This document shows, piece after piece, positions 42,986-55,100 of a stretch of 64,000 nt of DNA. Below the pieces are notes generated by a model, which ran no database searches, was not told the origin of the DNA, and was given only the letters and a program-made list of their open reading frames with translations. Made by a program: the position numbers and the translations under genes. The stretch is taken from the NCBI GenBank assembly GCA_030674185.1, contig JAPXFY010000018.1, forward strand, positions 41,469,211-41,533,210, in the 5' to 3' direction. The stretch's first letter is position 1. Each line of letters begins with the position of its first letter. The stretch is from Monoplex corrugatus (Eukaryota; Mollusca; Gastropoda; Littorinimorpha; Ranellidae).

Positions 42986-43334
42986 CGGCAGTTTTGTTCA
43001 TCTTTTTATTTTTTCCCTTTTTTCTCGTTTGAGGGCAGGGGTGTGTGGTTAGGTCAGTGTGTGTGTCGAGTCTTGGCCAACTGGGTCAAAACTCACCTGT
43101 CCAGTTACGGTTTACCTGTGCCTGTGTGTCTGTATTTTTGTGTGCTTTTGCACGGGGATTGTCAACAGCTCTGTCAACTTGTGTTTGTGACCAAAGATAT
43201 ATTTTACGTGGGTCTGGTGTGAGTAAATTTTTGTGTGTTTTGGGTGATGCTTGTATGAACAGTTTATCTTAAACTTGTTGGCAGGCTAAATCATGGATTT
43301 CCTGGTACCCGTGTGGATAGATTTTTGCATGTTT

Positions 43335-44115
43335 TTCTTCGCTGTAGTTTTTGGACTGTGCCACTGTCAGTCATCATCATCGAACGCTCCTGTTGAAAAC
43401 AAAAGTCAAAATGCTTAGCATGCAAAGACATCACATTGTACATGAACAGACATGCACACATATAAACACACACCAAAAAAAACACACACATATAAACACA
43501 TGCACACACACACGCACGCGCACACACACACACATAAGCCAGCACCACATTTGTCCATATTCTTAATGGACTACCTCACTTGTTGAACACAAAAGAAATC
43601 CTGTGTAACATCTAAACAGATCAAACTTGTACACACACACTATACATAATACTTATCCCCCTCACAAGGATCTATGAATTAAATGAATAAATCACTTAAA
43701 ATCTGAAAATCATTAATACTTATCTTAATTTTGGACTGTGCCACAGTCAGTCATCATCTAATTCTTCTGTTAAAAACAAAAGTCAAAACGCTTAGCATGC
43801 AAAGACATCACATTGCACACACACACACACCGTCATCTAAAATCTGAAAATCACTAATACTTATCTTAATTTTGGACCGTGCCACCATCAGTCATCATCG
43901 AACTCCTGTTGAAAACAAAAGTCAAAATGCTTAGCATGCAAAGACATCAAATTGTACGTACGCACAACGCACACATACGTCATCTAAAATCTCAAAAATC
44001 ATTAATACTTATCTTAATTTTGGGCTGTACCACTGTCGGTCATCATCATCGAAGTCTCCTGTTGAAAACAAAAGTCAAAATGCTTAGCATGCAAAGACAT
44101 CACATTGTACACACA
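43335..44115. repeat. Tandem repeat of about 150 bp, four copies
   Basis: Copies at about 43345, 43730, 43870 and 44020 share TTTTGGACTGTGCCACTGTC, AGTCATCATCATCGAA, AAAACAAAAGTCAAAATGCT and TAGCATGCAAAGACATCACA, followed by a short CA microsatellite. The first copy is followed by an expanded CA run. Confidence 0.75.
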
Positions 44116-44540
44116 CACGCATATGACGCCTCACTTGTAGAAACAAAGGTTTAAAACATGATGTCTCACCTATAGAAATAAAGGTTTAAAACGATGTCTC
44201 AACTGCAGAAACAAAGGTTTAAAACATTTTGTTTCACCTATACAAATAAAGGTTTAAAAACATGATGTCTCACCTGTAGAAATAAAGGTTTAAAATATGA
44301 TGTCTCACCTGCAGAAACAAAGGTTTAAAACATGACATCTCACCTGTAGAAACAAAGGTTTAAAACATGACATCTCACCTGTAGAAACAAAGGTTTAAAA
44401 CATGATGTCTCACCTGTAGAAATACAGGTTCAAAACAAGACGTCACACCTGCAGAAACAAAGGTTTAAAACATTTTGTTTCACCTGTACAAATAAAGGTT
44501 TAAAAACATGTCTCACCTGTAGAAATAAAGGTTTAAAATA

Positions 44541-46149
44541 AGCTACGCACAAAAAGTTAAGGATCACTATGAGAAAACAGGTGCGTAATAAACTCAGTTC
44601 GCTACTGTTATTTATTTCTCAGTCCAGCCAAATTGTTATGAATTCTTGTTCAGCTGTAAGTGGGCGATGTTGTGTTAGTGCGAAAATTGCACGGGATTCT
44701 CTACTACTGAGCTTGGCCGCAAACGCAAAAGCGGAAACTTGCGAAAAAGGACCTTGTTTTGGACCGTTCTGCCTGAACACATTGCACAAGCCAGATGGAA
44801 AAACCATTATGCACGTGCAAGCACTGCTATTTATGTGTGAGATGCTGTCTCTTGCTTGGCTTTATAAGAAGACATTCCACCAGTAGTAGGCCTGATCTGA
44901 CAATGCCTCCACGACGAAAATTGAGCGAGTTTGAGAGGGGACGAGCTGTTGCATGGTTCCAAGATGGTGTTCCCAAGCGAGAAGTGGCCCGGCGACTTCA
45001 GGTGTCCATCTCGGTCATTGTCAGACTGATTCAACGCTTCACAGCCACTGGGAGGGTCCATGAAAGACGCAGATCTGGTCGACCGAAGAAGACAAACCCA
45101 CGTGAAGATCGTCTCATTGAACGACAAGCCCTGCAGACAAGAACAGCCTCTTCCAGCATCATTCGAAGGCAGCTGAGGGTGGCTACTAACATCAACATCA
45201 GCCAGCAGACCATACGGAACCGCCTTCATGGGTTTAACCTCCGTTCTCGTCGCCCAGCTGTACGGCCACGCTTAACTCCAGACCATAGGGCAGCACGCCG
45301 CGCCTTCTGCAGACGTCACGTGAGGTGGACACGTCAGCAATGGTCCCAGGTCCTGTTCAGTGATGAATCACGCTTCACCATGAACCACAACGACGGCCGA
45401 CTGAGGGTCAAGAGGCGCCCAGGGCAACGCTTTATTGACACCACTGTCCAAGAAAAGGTGGCCTTTGGTGGAGGTTTTGTAATGGTCTGGGGGGCCTTCA
45501 GCCTTCACCACAGAACACCCTTGTATCATGTACAGGGTAACCTGACTGGCCTCCGATACCGGGATGAGATCCTTCGACCGCTAGCTGTGCCTACACTGCA
45601 GCAGATGGGACCGACGGCTGTCTACCAGGCAAGGGTGGTCAACGACTTCCTGCAGCAGTCTGGAGTCAACAGAATGGAGTGGCCAGCATGCAGTCCCGAT
45701 CTCAACCCGATTGAGAACCTCTGGGATGAGCTGGATCGCAAAGTGAGGAGCAACCACCCCCCTCCCAGGGATGCCCAACACCTCTACCAGATGCTGCAGG
45801 CTGAGTGGCAGGCGCTTCCACAGAGGATCTTCACCAACCTGGTCAACTCGATGAGGACTCGCTGCGTCGAGTGCCAGAACAGCCATGGCGGTTACACGCA
45901 TTACTGAACTTTTGGGAGCATCAGAATGCCCTGTCTTGTGATTTCAATGACTTTGGGAAATCAAATTTCGATACGTACCCACTTTGATCAAATGTACACA
46001 CCAAACGATTGCTCGAAATTGAAGGCAATTGTGTATCGTTATGACTAAAGCATGGAATTAACTGTTTGCCAAACTTCAACGCATTGGCTTTCTTATTTTG
46101 AAAGTTATGAATATTTAAGCAAGTGATCCTTAACTTTTTGTGCGTAGCT
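44541..46149 (+). mobile_element. Tc1-like transposon T2, copy 3 (full length)
   Basis: 28-bp inverted termini, AGCTACGCACAAAAAGTTAA... at 44541-44568 and its inverse at 46122-46149, flanked by TA (44539-44540, 46150-46151). The 35-bp satellite continues on both sides in register (TTTAAAA|TA|...|TA|TGATGTCTCACC), so this is a clean insertion into the array. Size 1.61 kb. Confidence 0.95.
44903..45907 (+). CDS. T2 transposase, open but lacking the second catalytic Asp
   Basis: Start chosen at MPPRRKLSEFERGRAVAWFQ (ATG 44903), the usual Tc1 start; the frame is open further upstream to 44795 but that part lies in the element's 5' region. 334 aa. N-terminal HTH (REVARRLQVSISVIVRLIQR), a GRPKK AT-hook-like linker, a second HTH, then VLFSDESRF (first Asp), GGGFVMVWGAF and SPDLNPIENLWDE (Glu). 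Where copies 1 and 2 read VYQDDNARPHRARVV, this copy reads VYQARVV: eight codons including the second catalytic Asp are gone, in frame (about 45628). The product should bind DNA but should not cleave. It is the only T2 frame here without a frameshift and with the first Asp. Confidence 0.9.
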   Translation: MPPRRKLSEFERGRAVAWFQDGVPKREVARRLQVSISVIVRLIQRFTATGRVHERRRSGRPKKTNPREDRLIERQALQTRTASSSIIRRQLRVATNINISQQTIRNRLHGFNLRSRRPAVRPRLTPDHRAARRAFCRRHVRWTRQQWSQVLFSDESRFTMNHNDGRLRVKRRPGQRFIDTTVQEKVAFGGGFVMVWGAFSLHHRTPLYHVQGNLTGLRYRDEILRPLAVPTLQQMGPTAVYQARVVNDFLQQSGVNRMEWPACSPDLNPIENLWDELDRKVRSNHPPPRDAQHLYQMLQAEWQALPQRIFTNLVNSMRTRCVECQNSHGGYTHY

Positions 46150-49100
46150 TATGATGTCTCACCTGCAGAAACAAAGGTTTAAAACATGATGTCTCACCTG
46201 TAGAAACAAAGGTTTAAAAAATGTCATCTGTAGAAATAAAGGTTTAAAACATATTGTTTCACCTGCAGAAATACAGGTTTAAAACATGTCTTGCATGGCA
46301 TGTAGAAATAAAGGATTAAAACATGTAGAAATAAACGTTTACGCCGTGATGTCTCCGCTGTAGAAATAAAGGTTTAATATACGATGCCTCACCTGTAGAA
46401 ATAAAGGATTAAAACATGATGTCTCACCTGTAGAAATAAAGGTATAAAACAAGACATCACACCTGCAGAAACAAAGGTTTAAAACCTGATGTCTCACCTG
46501 TAGAAACAAAGGTTTAAAACACGATGTCTCACCTGCAGACATCACACCTCCAGAAACAAAGGTTTAAAACATGGTCTCACCAGTAGAAATAAAAGTTTAA
46601 ACGTGACGTCTCACCCATAGAAATAAATGTTTAACATATGATGCCTCACCTGTAGAAATAAAGGTTTAAAACATGATGTCTCACCTGTAAAAATAAATAT
46701 TTAAAACAAGATTTAAAATAAGGCATTACAACTGCAGAAACAAAGGTTTAAACATCTCACCTGCAGAAATAATGGTTTAAAATATGTCTCACATGCAGAA
46801 ATAAAGGTTAAAAATGACACGTCACACCTGCGGAAACAAACGTTTAAAACATGTCTCTCCTGTAGAAATAAAGGTTTAAAACACGAAATCACACCTGGAG
46901 AAACAAAGGTTTAAAACAAGACGTCACACCTGCAGAAACAAAGGTTTAAAACATGATGTCTCACCTGTAGAAACAAAGGTTTAAAACATGATGTCTCACC
47001 TGTAGAAATAAAGGTTTAAAACAAAACATCACACCTGCAGAAACAAAGGTTTAAACATGATGTCTCCCTGTGGAAATAAAGGTGTAAAACATGTCTCGCC
47101 TGTAGAAATAAAGTTTAAAACATGATGTCTCACCTGTAGAAATTAAAGAAGACGCCACACCTGTAGAAATGAAGGATTAAAACATGATGTCTCACCTGTA
47201 CAAAACAAAGGTCTAAAACGTGATGTCTCAATTGTACAAATAAAGGTTTAAAACAAGATGTCACTCCTGCAGAAACAAACATTTAAAACATGATGCCTCA
47301 CCTGTAGAAATAAAGGTTTAAAACATGTCTCACCTGTTGAAATAAAGGTTTAGAACAAGACGTCACACCTGCAGAAACAAAAGTTTAAAACCTGATGTCT
47401 CACCTGTAGAAATAAATGTTTAAAATAAGATGTCACACCTGTGGAAACAAAGGTTTAAAACATGTCTCACCTGTAGAAACAAAGGTTTAAAACATGATGT
47501 CTCACCTGTAGAAATAAAGGTTTAAAACATGTCTCACCTGTAGAAATACAGGTTTAAAACATGATGACACACCTGCAACAACAAAGGTTTAAAACACGAC
47601 ATCCCACATGTAGAAAAGAAGGTTTAAAACATGTCTCACCCGCAGAAACATAGGGTTAAAACAGGACATCACACCTGCAGAAACAAACATTTAAAACATG
47701 ATGCCTCACCTGTCGAAACAAAGGCTTAAAACATGATGTCTCACCTGTAGAAATGAAGGTGGAAAACATGGTGTCTCACCTGTAGAAATAAAGATTTAAA
47801 ACATGTCCCACCTGTAGAAATAAAGGATTAAAAGAAGACGCCACACCTGTAGAAACGAAGGATTAAAACATGATCTCTCACCTGTTGAAGCAAAGGTTTA
47901 AAACGTGATGTCTCACCTGTACAAATAAAGGTCTAAAACAAGATGTCACTCCTGCAGAAACAAACGTTTAAAACATGATGCCTCACCAGTAGAAATAAAG
48001 GTTTAAAACATGTCTCACCTGTAGAAATAGAAAGTAAAGTTTAAAACAAAATGTCACACCTATGGAAACAAAGGTTCAAAAATGATGTCTCACCTGTAGA
48101 AATAGAGGTTTAAAACAAGATGTCACGCCTCCAAAAACAAAGGTTTAAAACCTGATGTCTCACCTGTAGAAATAAAGGTTTAAAAGAAGATGTCACAGCT
48201 GTGGAAACAAAGGTTTAAAACATGTTCTCCCACCTGTACAAACAAAGGTTTAAAACATGATGTCTCACATGTAGAAATAAAGATTTAAAACATGTCTCAC
48301 CTGTAGAAATAAAGGATTAAAAGAAGACACCACACCTGTAGAAATGAAGGATTAAAACATGATCTCACACCTGTAGAAACAAAGGTTTAAAACATGATGT
48401 CTCACCTGTAGAAATAAAGGTTTAAAACAAGACGTCACACTTGCAGAAATAAAGGTTTAAAATATGATGTCTTACCTGCAGAAACAAAGGTTGAAAACAT
48501 GCCTCAACTGTACAAATAAAGGTTTAAAAGAAGACATCACTTCTACAGAAACAAACGTTTAAAACATAATGCCTCACCTGTTGAAATAAAGGTTTAAAAA
48601 CATGAGTCTCACCATGTTAAAGAATAATAGAAAAAAGGTTTAAAACAAGACGTCATACCTGCAGAAACAAAGGTTTAAAACATGATGTCTCACCTGTAGA
48701 AATAAAGGTTTAAAACAAAATGTCACACCTGTAAAACAAAGGTTTAAGACATGCTGTCTTACCTGTAGAAAAAACGTTAAAACATGATGTCTGCCTGTAG
48801 AAATAAAGGTTAAAACAGACGTCCACCTGAAACAAAGTAAAGACAGAGTCACACCTGTAGAAATAAGGTTTAAAAACATGATGTCTCACCTGTAGAAACA
48901 AAGGTTAAAACTGATGTCTCAACTGTAAAATAAAGGATTTAAAACAAGAAGCACACAGCAAACAACATTAACGATCCACCTGTAGAAATAAAGTAAAATC
49001 TCTAAAAAGGATAGAACACGTCACACCTGCAGAAACAAAGTTAAAACTGATGTCTCACCTGTAGAAATAAAGGTTTAAAAAATGTCCACCTGTAGAAAAA

Positions 49101-52100
49101 AGGTATTAAAACATGTCTCACCTGTAGAAACAAAGGTTAAAACATGTCTCACCTGTAAAAATAAAGGTTTAAAACAGCATCACACTGCGAAACAAAGGTT
49201 TAAAACATGATGTCACACTGTAAAAAAAGGTTTAAAACAAGACATCACACTGTAGAAACAAAGGTTTAAAACAGTATGTCTCACCAGAGAATAAAGGTTT
49301 AAAACAGACTCACACCTGCAGAAACAAACGATTTAAAACATATGCCTCACCTGTGAAACAAAGGTTAAAACATGATGTCTCACCTGTAGAAATAAAGGTT
49401 AAAACATGGTGCTCACCTGTAGAAATAAAGATTTAAAACATGATGTCCACCTGTAGAAATAAAGATTAAAACAGAGCCACACCTGTAGAAAAAGGATTAA
49501 AACATGATCTCTCACCTGTAGAACAAAGGTTTAAAACTGATGTCTCACCTGTAAAATAAAGGTCTAAAAAATGATGTCACCCTGCAGAAACAAAGTTTAA
49601 AACATGATGCCTCACCAGTAGAAATAAAGGTTTAAAACATGTCTCACCTGTAGAAATAGAAAGTAAGTTTAAAACAAAATGTCACACCTATGGAAACAAA
49701 GGTTTAAAACATGATGCCCCACCTGTACAAACAAAGGTTTAAAACATGATGTCTCACCTGTAGAAATAAAGATTTAAAAACATGTCCCATCTGTAGAAAT
49801 AGAGTATTAAAAGAAGATGCCACACCTGTAGAAATGAAGGATTAAAACATGATCTCTCACCTGTAGAAACAACGGTTTAAAAACAAGACGTCACTTCTGC
49901 AGAAACAAACATTTAAAACATGATGCCCCACCTGTACAAAATAAAGGTTTAAAACATGATGTCATCACCTGTAGAAACAAAGGTTTAAAAACAAAATCAC
50001 ACCTGCAGAAACAAAGGTTTAAAACATGATGTCTCACCTGTAGAAATAAAGGTTTAAAACAAGACGTCACACTTGCAGAAATAAAGGTTTAAAATATGAT
50101 GTCTTACCTGCAGAAACAAAGGTTGAAAACATGCCTCAACTGTACACAATAAAGGTTTAAAAGAAGACATCACTTCTACAGAAACAAACGTTTAAAACAT
50201 AATGCCTCACCTGTTGAAATAAAGGTTTAAAACATGATGTCTCACCTGTAGAAATAAGTAGAAATAAAGGTTTAAAACAAGACGTCATAACCTGCAGAAA
50301 CAATGGTTTAAAACATGATGTCTCACCTGTAGAAATAAAAGTTTAAAACAAGATGTCACACCTGTAAAAACAAAGGTTTAAGACATGCTGTCTTACCTGT
50401 AGAAACAAACGTTTAAAACATGATGTCTGACCTGTAGAAATAAAGGTTCAAAACACAGACGTCACACCTACAGAAACAAAGGTATAAAACATGATGTCCC
50501 TTCTGTAGAAATAAAGGTTTAAAACATGATGTTTCACCTGTAGAAACAAAGGTATAAAACATGATGTCTCAACTGTAGAAATAAAGATTTAAAACAAGAC
50601 ATCACACACATGTGTCTTACCGTAGAAATAAGATTTAAAAGAAGACATCACACCTGCAGAAACAAAGGTGTAAAACATGTCTCACCTGTAAAAATAAAGG
50701 ATTAAAACATGTCTCACCTGTAGAAATAAAGGATTAAAACATGATGTTCACCTGTAAAAATAAGGATTAAAAATGTCTCACCTGTAAAAATAAAGGTTTA
50801 AAACGACATCCACCTGCAGAAACAAAGGTTTAAAACATGATGTCTCACTTGTAGAAAAAAGGTTTAAAACAGACATCACACCTGTGAAACAAAGGTTTAA
50901 AACGTGATGTCTCACCTGTAGAAATAAAGGTTTAAAACAAGACGTCACACCTGCAGAAACAAAGATTTAAAACATTATGTCTCACTGTAGAAACAAAGGT
51001 TTAAAACATGTCTCACCTGTAAAAAGATAGGTTTAAAAACATGTCTTACTGTAGAAATAAATGTTTAAAACATGATGTCTCACCTATAGAAATAAAAGTT
51101 TAAAAATGACATGTCATCTGTAGAAAAATGGATTTAAAACATGCCATATCACCTGTAGAAATAGAGGTTTAAATAATGATGTCTCACCTGTAGAAATAAA
51201 GGTTTAAAATATGATGTCTCACCTGCAGAAACAAAGGTTAAAACATGATGTCTCACCTGTAGAAACAAAGGTTTAAAAAATGATGTCTTATCTGTAGAAA
51301 TAAAGGTTTAAAACATATTGTTCACCTGCAGAAATACAGGTTTAAAACATGTCTTGCATGGCATGTAGAAATAAAGGATTAAAACATGTAGAAATAAACG
51401 TTTACGCCTGATGTCTCCGCTGTAGAAATAAAGGTTTAATATACGATGCCTCACCTGTAGAAATAAAGGATTAAAACATGATGTCTCACCTGTAGAAATA
51501 AAGGTATAAAACAAGACTCACACCTGCAGAAACAAAGTTTAAACCTGATGTCTCACCTGTAGAAACAAAGGTTTAAAACACGATGTCTCACCTGCAGACA
51601 TCACACCTCCAGAAACAAAGGTTTAAAACATGGTCTCACCAGTAGAAATAAAAGTTTAAACGTGACGTCTCACCCATAGAAATAAATGTTTAACATATGA
51701 TGCCTCAACTGTAGAAATAAAGGTTTAAAAATGATGTTCACCTGTAAAAATAAATATTTAAAACAAGATTTAAAATAAGGCATTACAACTGCAGAAACAA
51801 AGGTTTAAACATCTCACCTGCAGAAATAATGGTTTAAAACATGTCTCACATGCAGAAATAAAGGTTAAAAATGACACGTCACACCTGCGGAAACAAACGT
51901 TTAAAACATGTCTCACCTGTAGAAATAAAGGTTTAAAACACGAAATCACACCTGAAGAAACAAAGGTTTAAAACAAGACGTCACACCTGCAGAAACAAAG
52001 GTTTAAAACATGATGTCTCACCTGTAGAAACAAAGGTTTAAAACATGATGTCTCACCTGTAGAAATAAAGGTTTAAAACAAAACATCACACCTGCAGAAA

Positions 52101-55100
52101 CAAAGGTTTAAACATGATGTCTCACCTGTGGAAATAAAGGTGTAAAACATGTCTCGCCTGTAGAAATAAAGTTTAAAACATGTCTCACCTGTAGAAATTA
52201 AAGAAGACGCCACACCTGTAGAAATGAAGGATTAAAACATGATGTCTCACCTGTACAAAACAAAGGTCTAAAACGTGATGTCTCAATTGTACAAATAAAG
52301 GTTTAAAACAAGATGTCACTCCTGCAGAAACAAACATTTAAAACATGATGCCTCACCTGTAGAAATAAAGGTTTAAAACATGTCTCACCTGTTCAAATAA
52401 AGGTTTAAAACATGTCTCACCTGTAGAAATAAAGGTTTAGAACAAGACGTCACACCTGCAGAAACAAAAGTTTAAAACCTGATGTCTCACCTGTAGAAAT
52501 AAATGTTTAAAATAAGATGTCACACCTGTGGAAACAAAGGTTTAAAACATGTCTCACCTGTAGAAACAAAGGTTTAAAACATGATGTCTCACCTGTAGAA
52601 ATAAAGGTTTAAAACATGTCTCACCTGTAGAAATACAGGTTTAAAACATGATGACACACCTGCAACAACAAAGGTTTAAAACACGACATCCCACATGTAG
52701 AAAAGAAGGTTTAAAACATGATGTCTCACCCGCAGAAACATAGGGTTAAAACAGGACATCACACCTGCAGAAACAAACATTTAAAACATGATGCCTCACC
52801 TGTCGAAACAAAGGCTTAAAACATGATGTCTCCACCTGTAGAAATGAAGGTGGAAAACATGGTGTCTCACCTGTAGAAATAAAGATTTAATACATGTCCC
52901 ACCTGTAGAAATAAAGGATTAAAAGAAGACGCCACACGCTGTAGAAATGAAGGATTAAAACATGATCTCTCACCTGTTGAAGCAAAGGTTTAAAACGTGA
53001 TGTCTCACCTGTACAAATAAAGGTCTAAAACAAGATGTTACTCCTGCAGAAACAAACGTTTAAAACATGATGCCTCACCTGTAGAAATAAAGGTTTAAAC
53101 ATGTCTCACCTGTAGAAATAGAAAGTAAAGTTTAAAACAAAATGTCACACACCTTACGGAAACAAAGGTTCAAAAATGATGTCTCACCTGTAGAAATAGA
53201 GGTTTAAAACAAGATGTCACGCCTCCAAAAACAAAGGTTTAAAACCTGATGTCTCACCTGTAGAAATAAAGGTTTAAAAGAAGATGTCACAGCTGTGGAA
53301 ACAAAGGTTTAAAACATGTTCTCCCACCTGTACAAACAAAGGTTTAAAACATGATGTCTCACCTGTAGAAATAAAGATTTAAAACATCTCACCTGTAGAT
53401 ATAAAGGATTAAAAGAAGACACCACACCTGTAGAAATGAAGGATTAAAACATGATCTCTCATCTGCAGAAACAAAAGTTTAAAACGTGATGTCTCATCTG
53501 TACAAATAACGGTTTAAAACAAGACGTCGCTCCTGCAGAAACAAACGTTTAAAACACGATGCCTCATCTGCAGAAATAAAGGTTTAAAACATGATGTCAC
53601 ACCTGCAGAAATAGAAATAAAGGTTTAAATCAAGATGTCACACCTGCGGAAACAAATGTTCAAATATAATGTCTCACCTGTAGAAATAAAGGTTTAAAAC
53701 AAGACGTCCCACCATCGGAAACACAGGTTTAAAACATGTCTCACCTGTAAAACTAAAGGTTTAAAACACGAAATCACACCTGCAGAAACAAAGGTTTAAT
53801 ACATGATGTCTCACTTGTAGAAAAACAGGTTTCAAACAAGACGTCACACCTGCAGAAACAAACGTTTAAAACATGACGTCATACCTGTAGAAACAAAGGT
53901 TTAAAACATGATGTCTCACCTGTACAAATAAAGGTTTAAAACAAGACGTTACTTCTACAGAAACAAACGTTTAAAACATGCCTCACCTGTAGAAATAAAG
54001 GTTTAAAACATGATGTCTCACCTGTAGAAATAAAGGTTTAAAACATGATGTCTCACCTGTATACATAAAGTTTTCAAACAAGACGTCACACCTGTAGAAA
54101 CAAAAGTATAAAACGTGATGTCTCACCTGTACAAATAAAGGTTTAAATCAAGATGTCACTCCTACAGAAACAAACGTTTAAAACATGCCTCATCTGTAGA
54201 AATAAAGGTTTAAAACATGTCTCACCTGTAGAAATAAAGATTTAAAACATGTCTCACCTGTAGAAATAAAGGATTAAAAGAAGACACCACACCTGTAAAA
54301 ATAAAGGATTAAAACATGATCTCTCACCTGTAGAAACAAAGGTATAAAACATGATGTCTCACCTGTAGAAATAAAGGTTTAAAACAAAACGTCACACCTG
54401 TGGAAACAAAGGTTTAAAACATGTCCCACCTGTACAAAGTTTTAAAACATGATGTCTCACCTGTAGAAATAAAGATTTAAAACATGTCTCACTTGTAGAA
54501 ATAAAGGATTAAAAGAAGACACCACACCTGTAAAAATGAAGGATTAAAACATGATCTCTCACCTGTAGAAACAAAGGTATAAAACATGATGTCTCACCTG
54601 TAGAAATAAAGGTTTAAAACAAGACAAGATGTCACTCCTGCAGAAACAAACATTCAAAGCCTGATGCCTCACCTGTAGAAACAAAGGTTTAAAACATGAT
54701 GTCTCACCTGTAGAAATAGAAATAAAAGTTTAAAACAAGACATCACACCTGCTGAAACAAAGGTTCAAAAATGATGTCTCACCTGTAGAAAGAGGTTTAA
54801 AACAAGATGTCACACCTGAAGAAACAAAGGTTTAAAACCTGATGTCTAACCTGTAGAAATAAAGGTTTAAAACAAGACGTCACACCTGTGGAAACAAAGG
54901 TTTAAAACATGATGTCCCACCTGTACAAACAAAGGTTTAAAACATGAAGTCTCACCTGTAGAAATAAAGATTTAAAACATGTCCCACCTGTAGAAATAAA
55001 GGATTAAAAGAAGATGCCACACCTGTAGAAATGAAGGATTAAAAACATGATCTCTTACCTGTAGAAACAACGGTTTAAAACGTGATGTCTCACCTGTACA

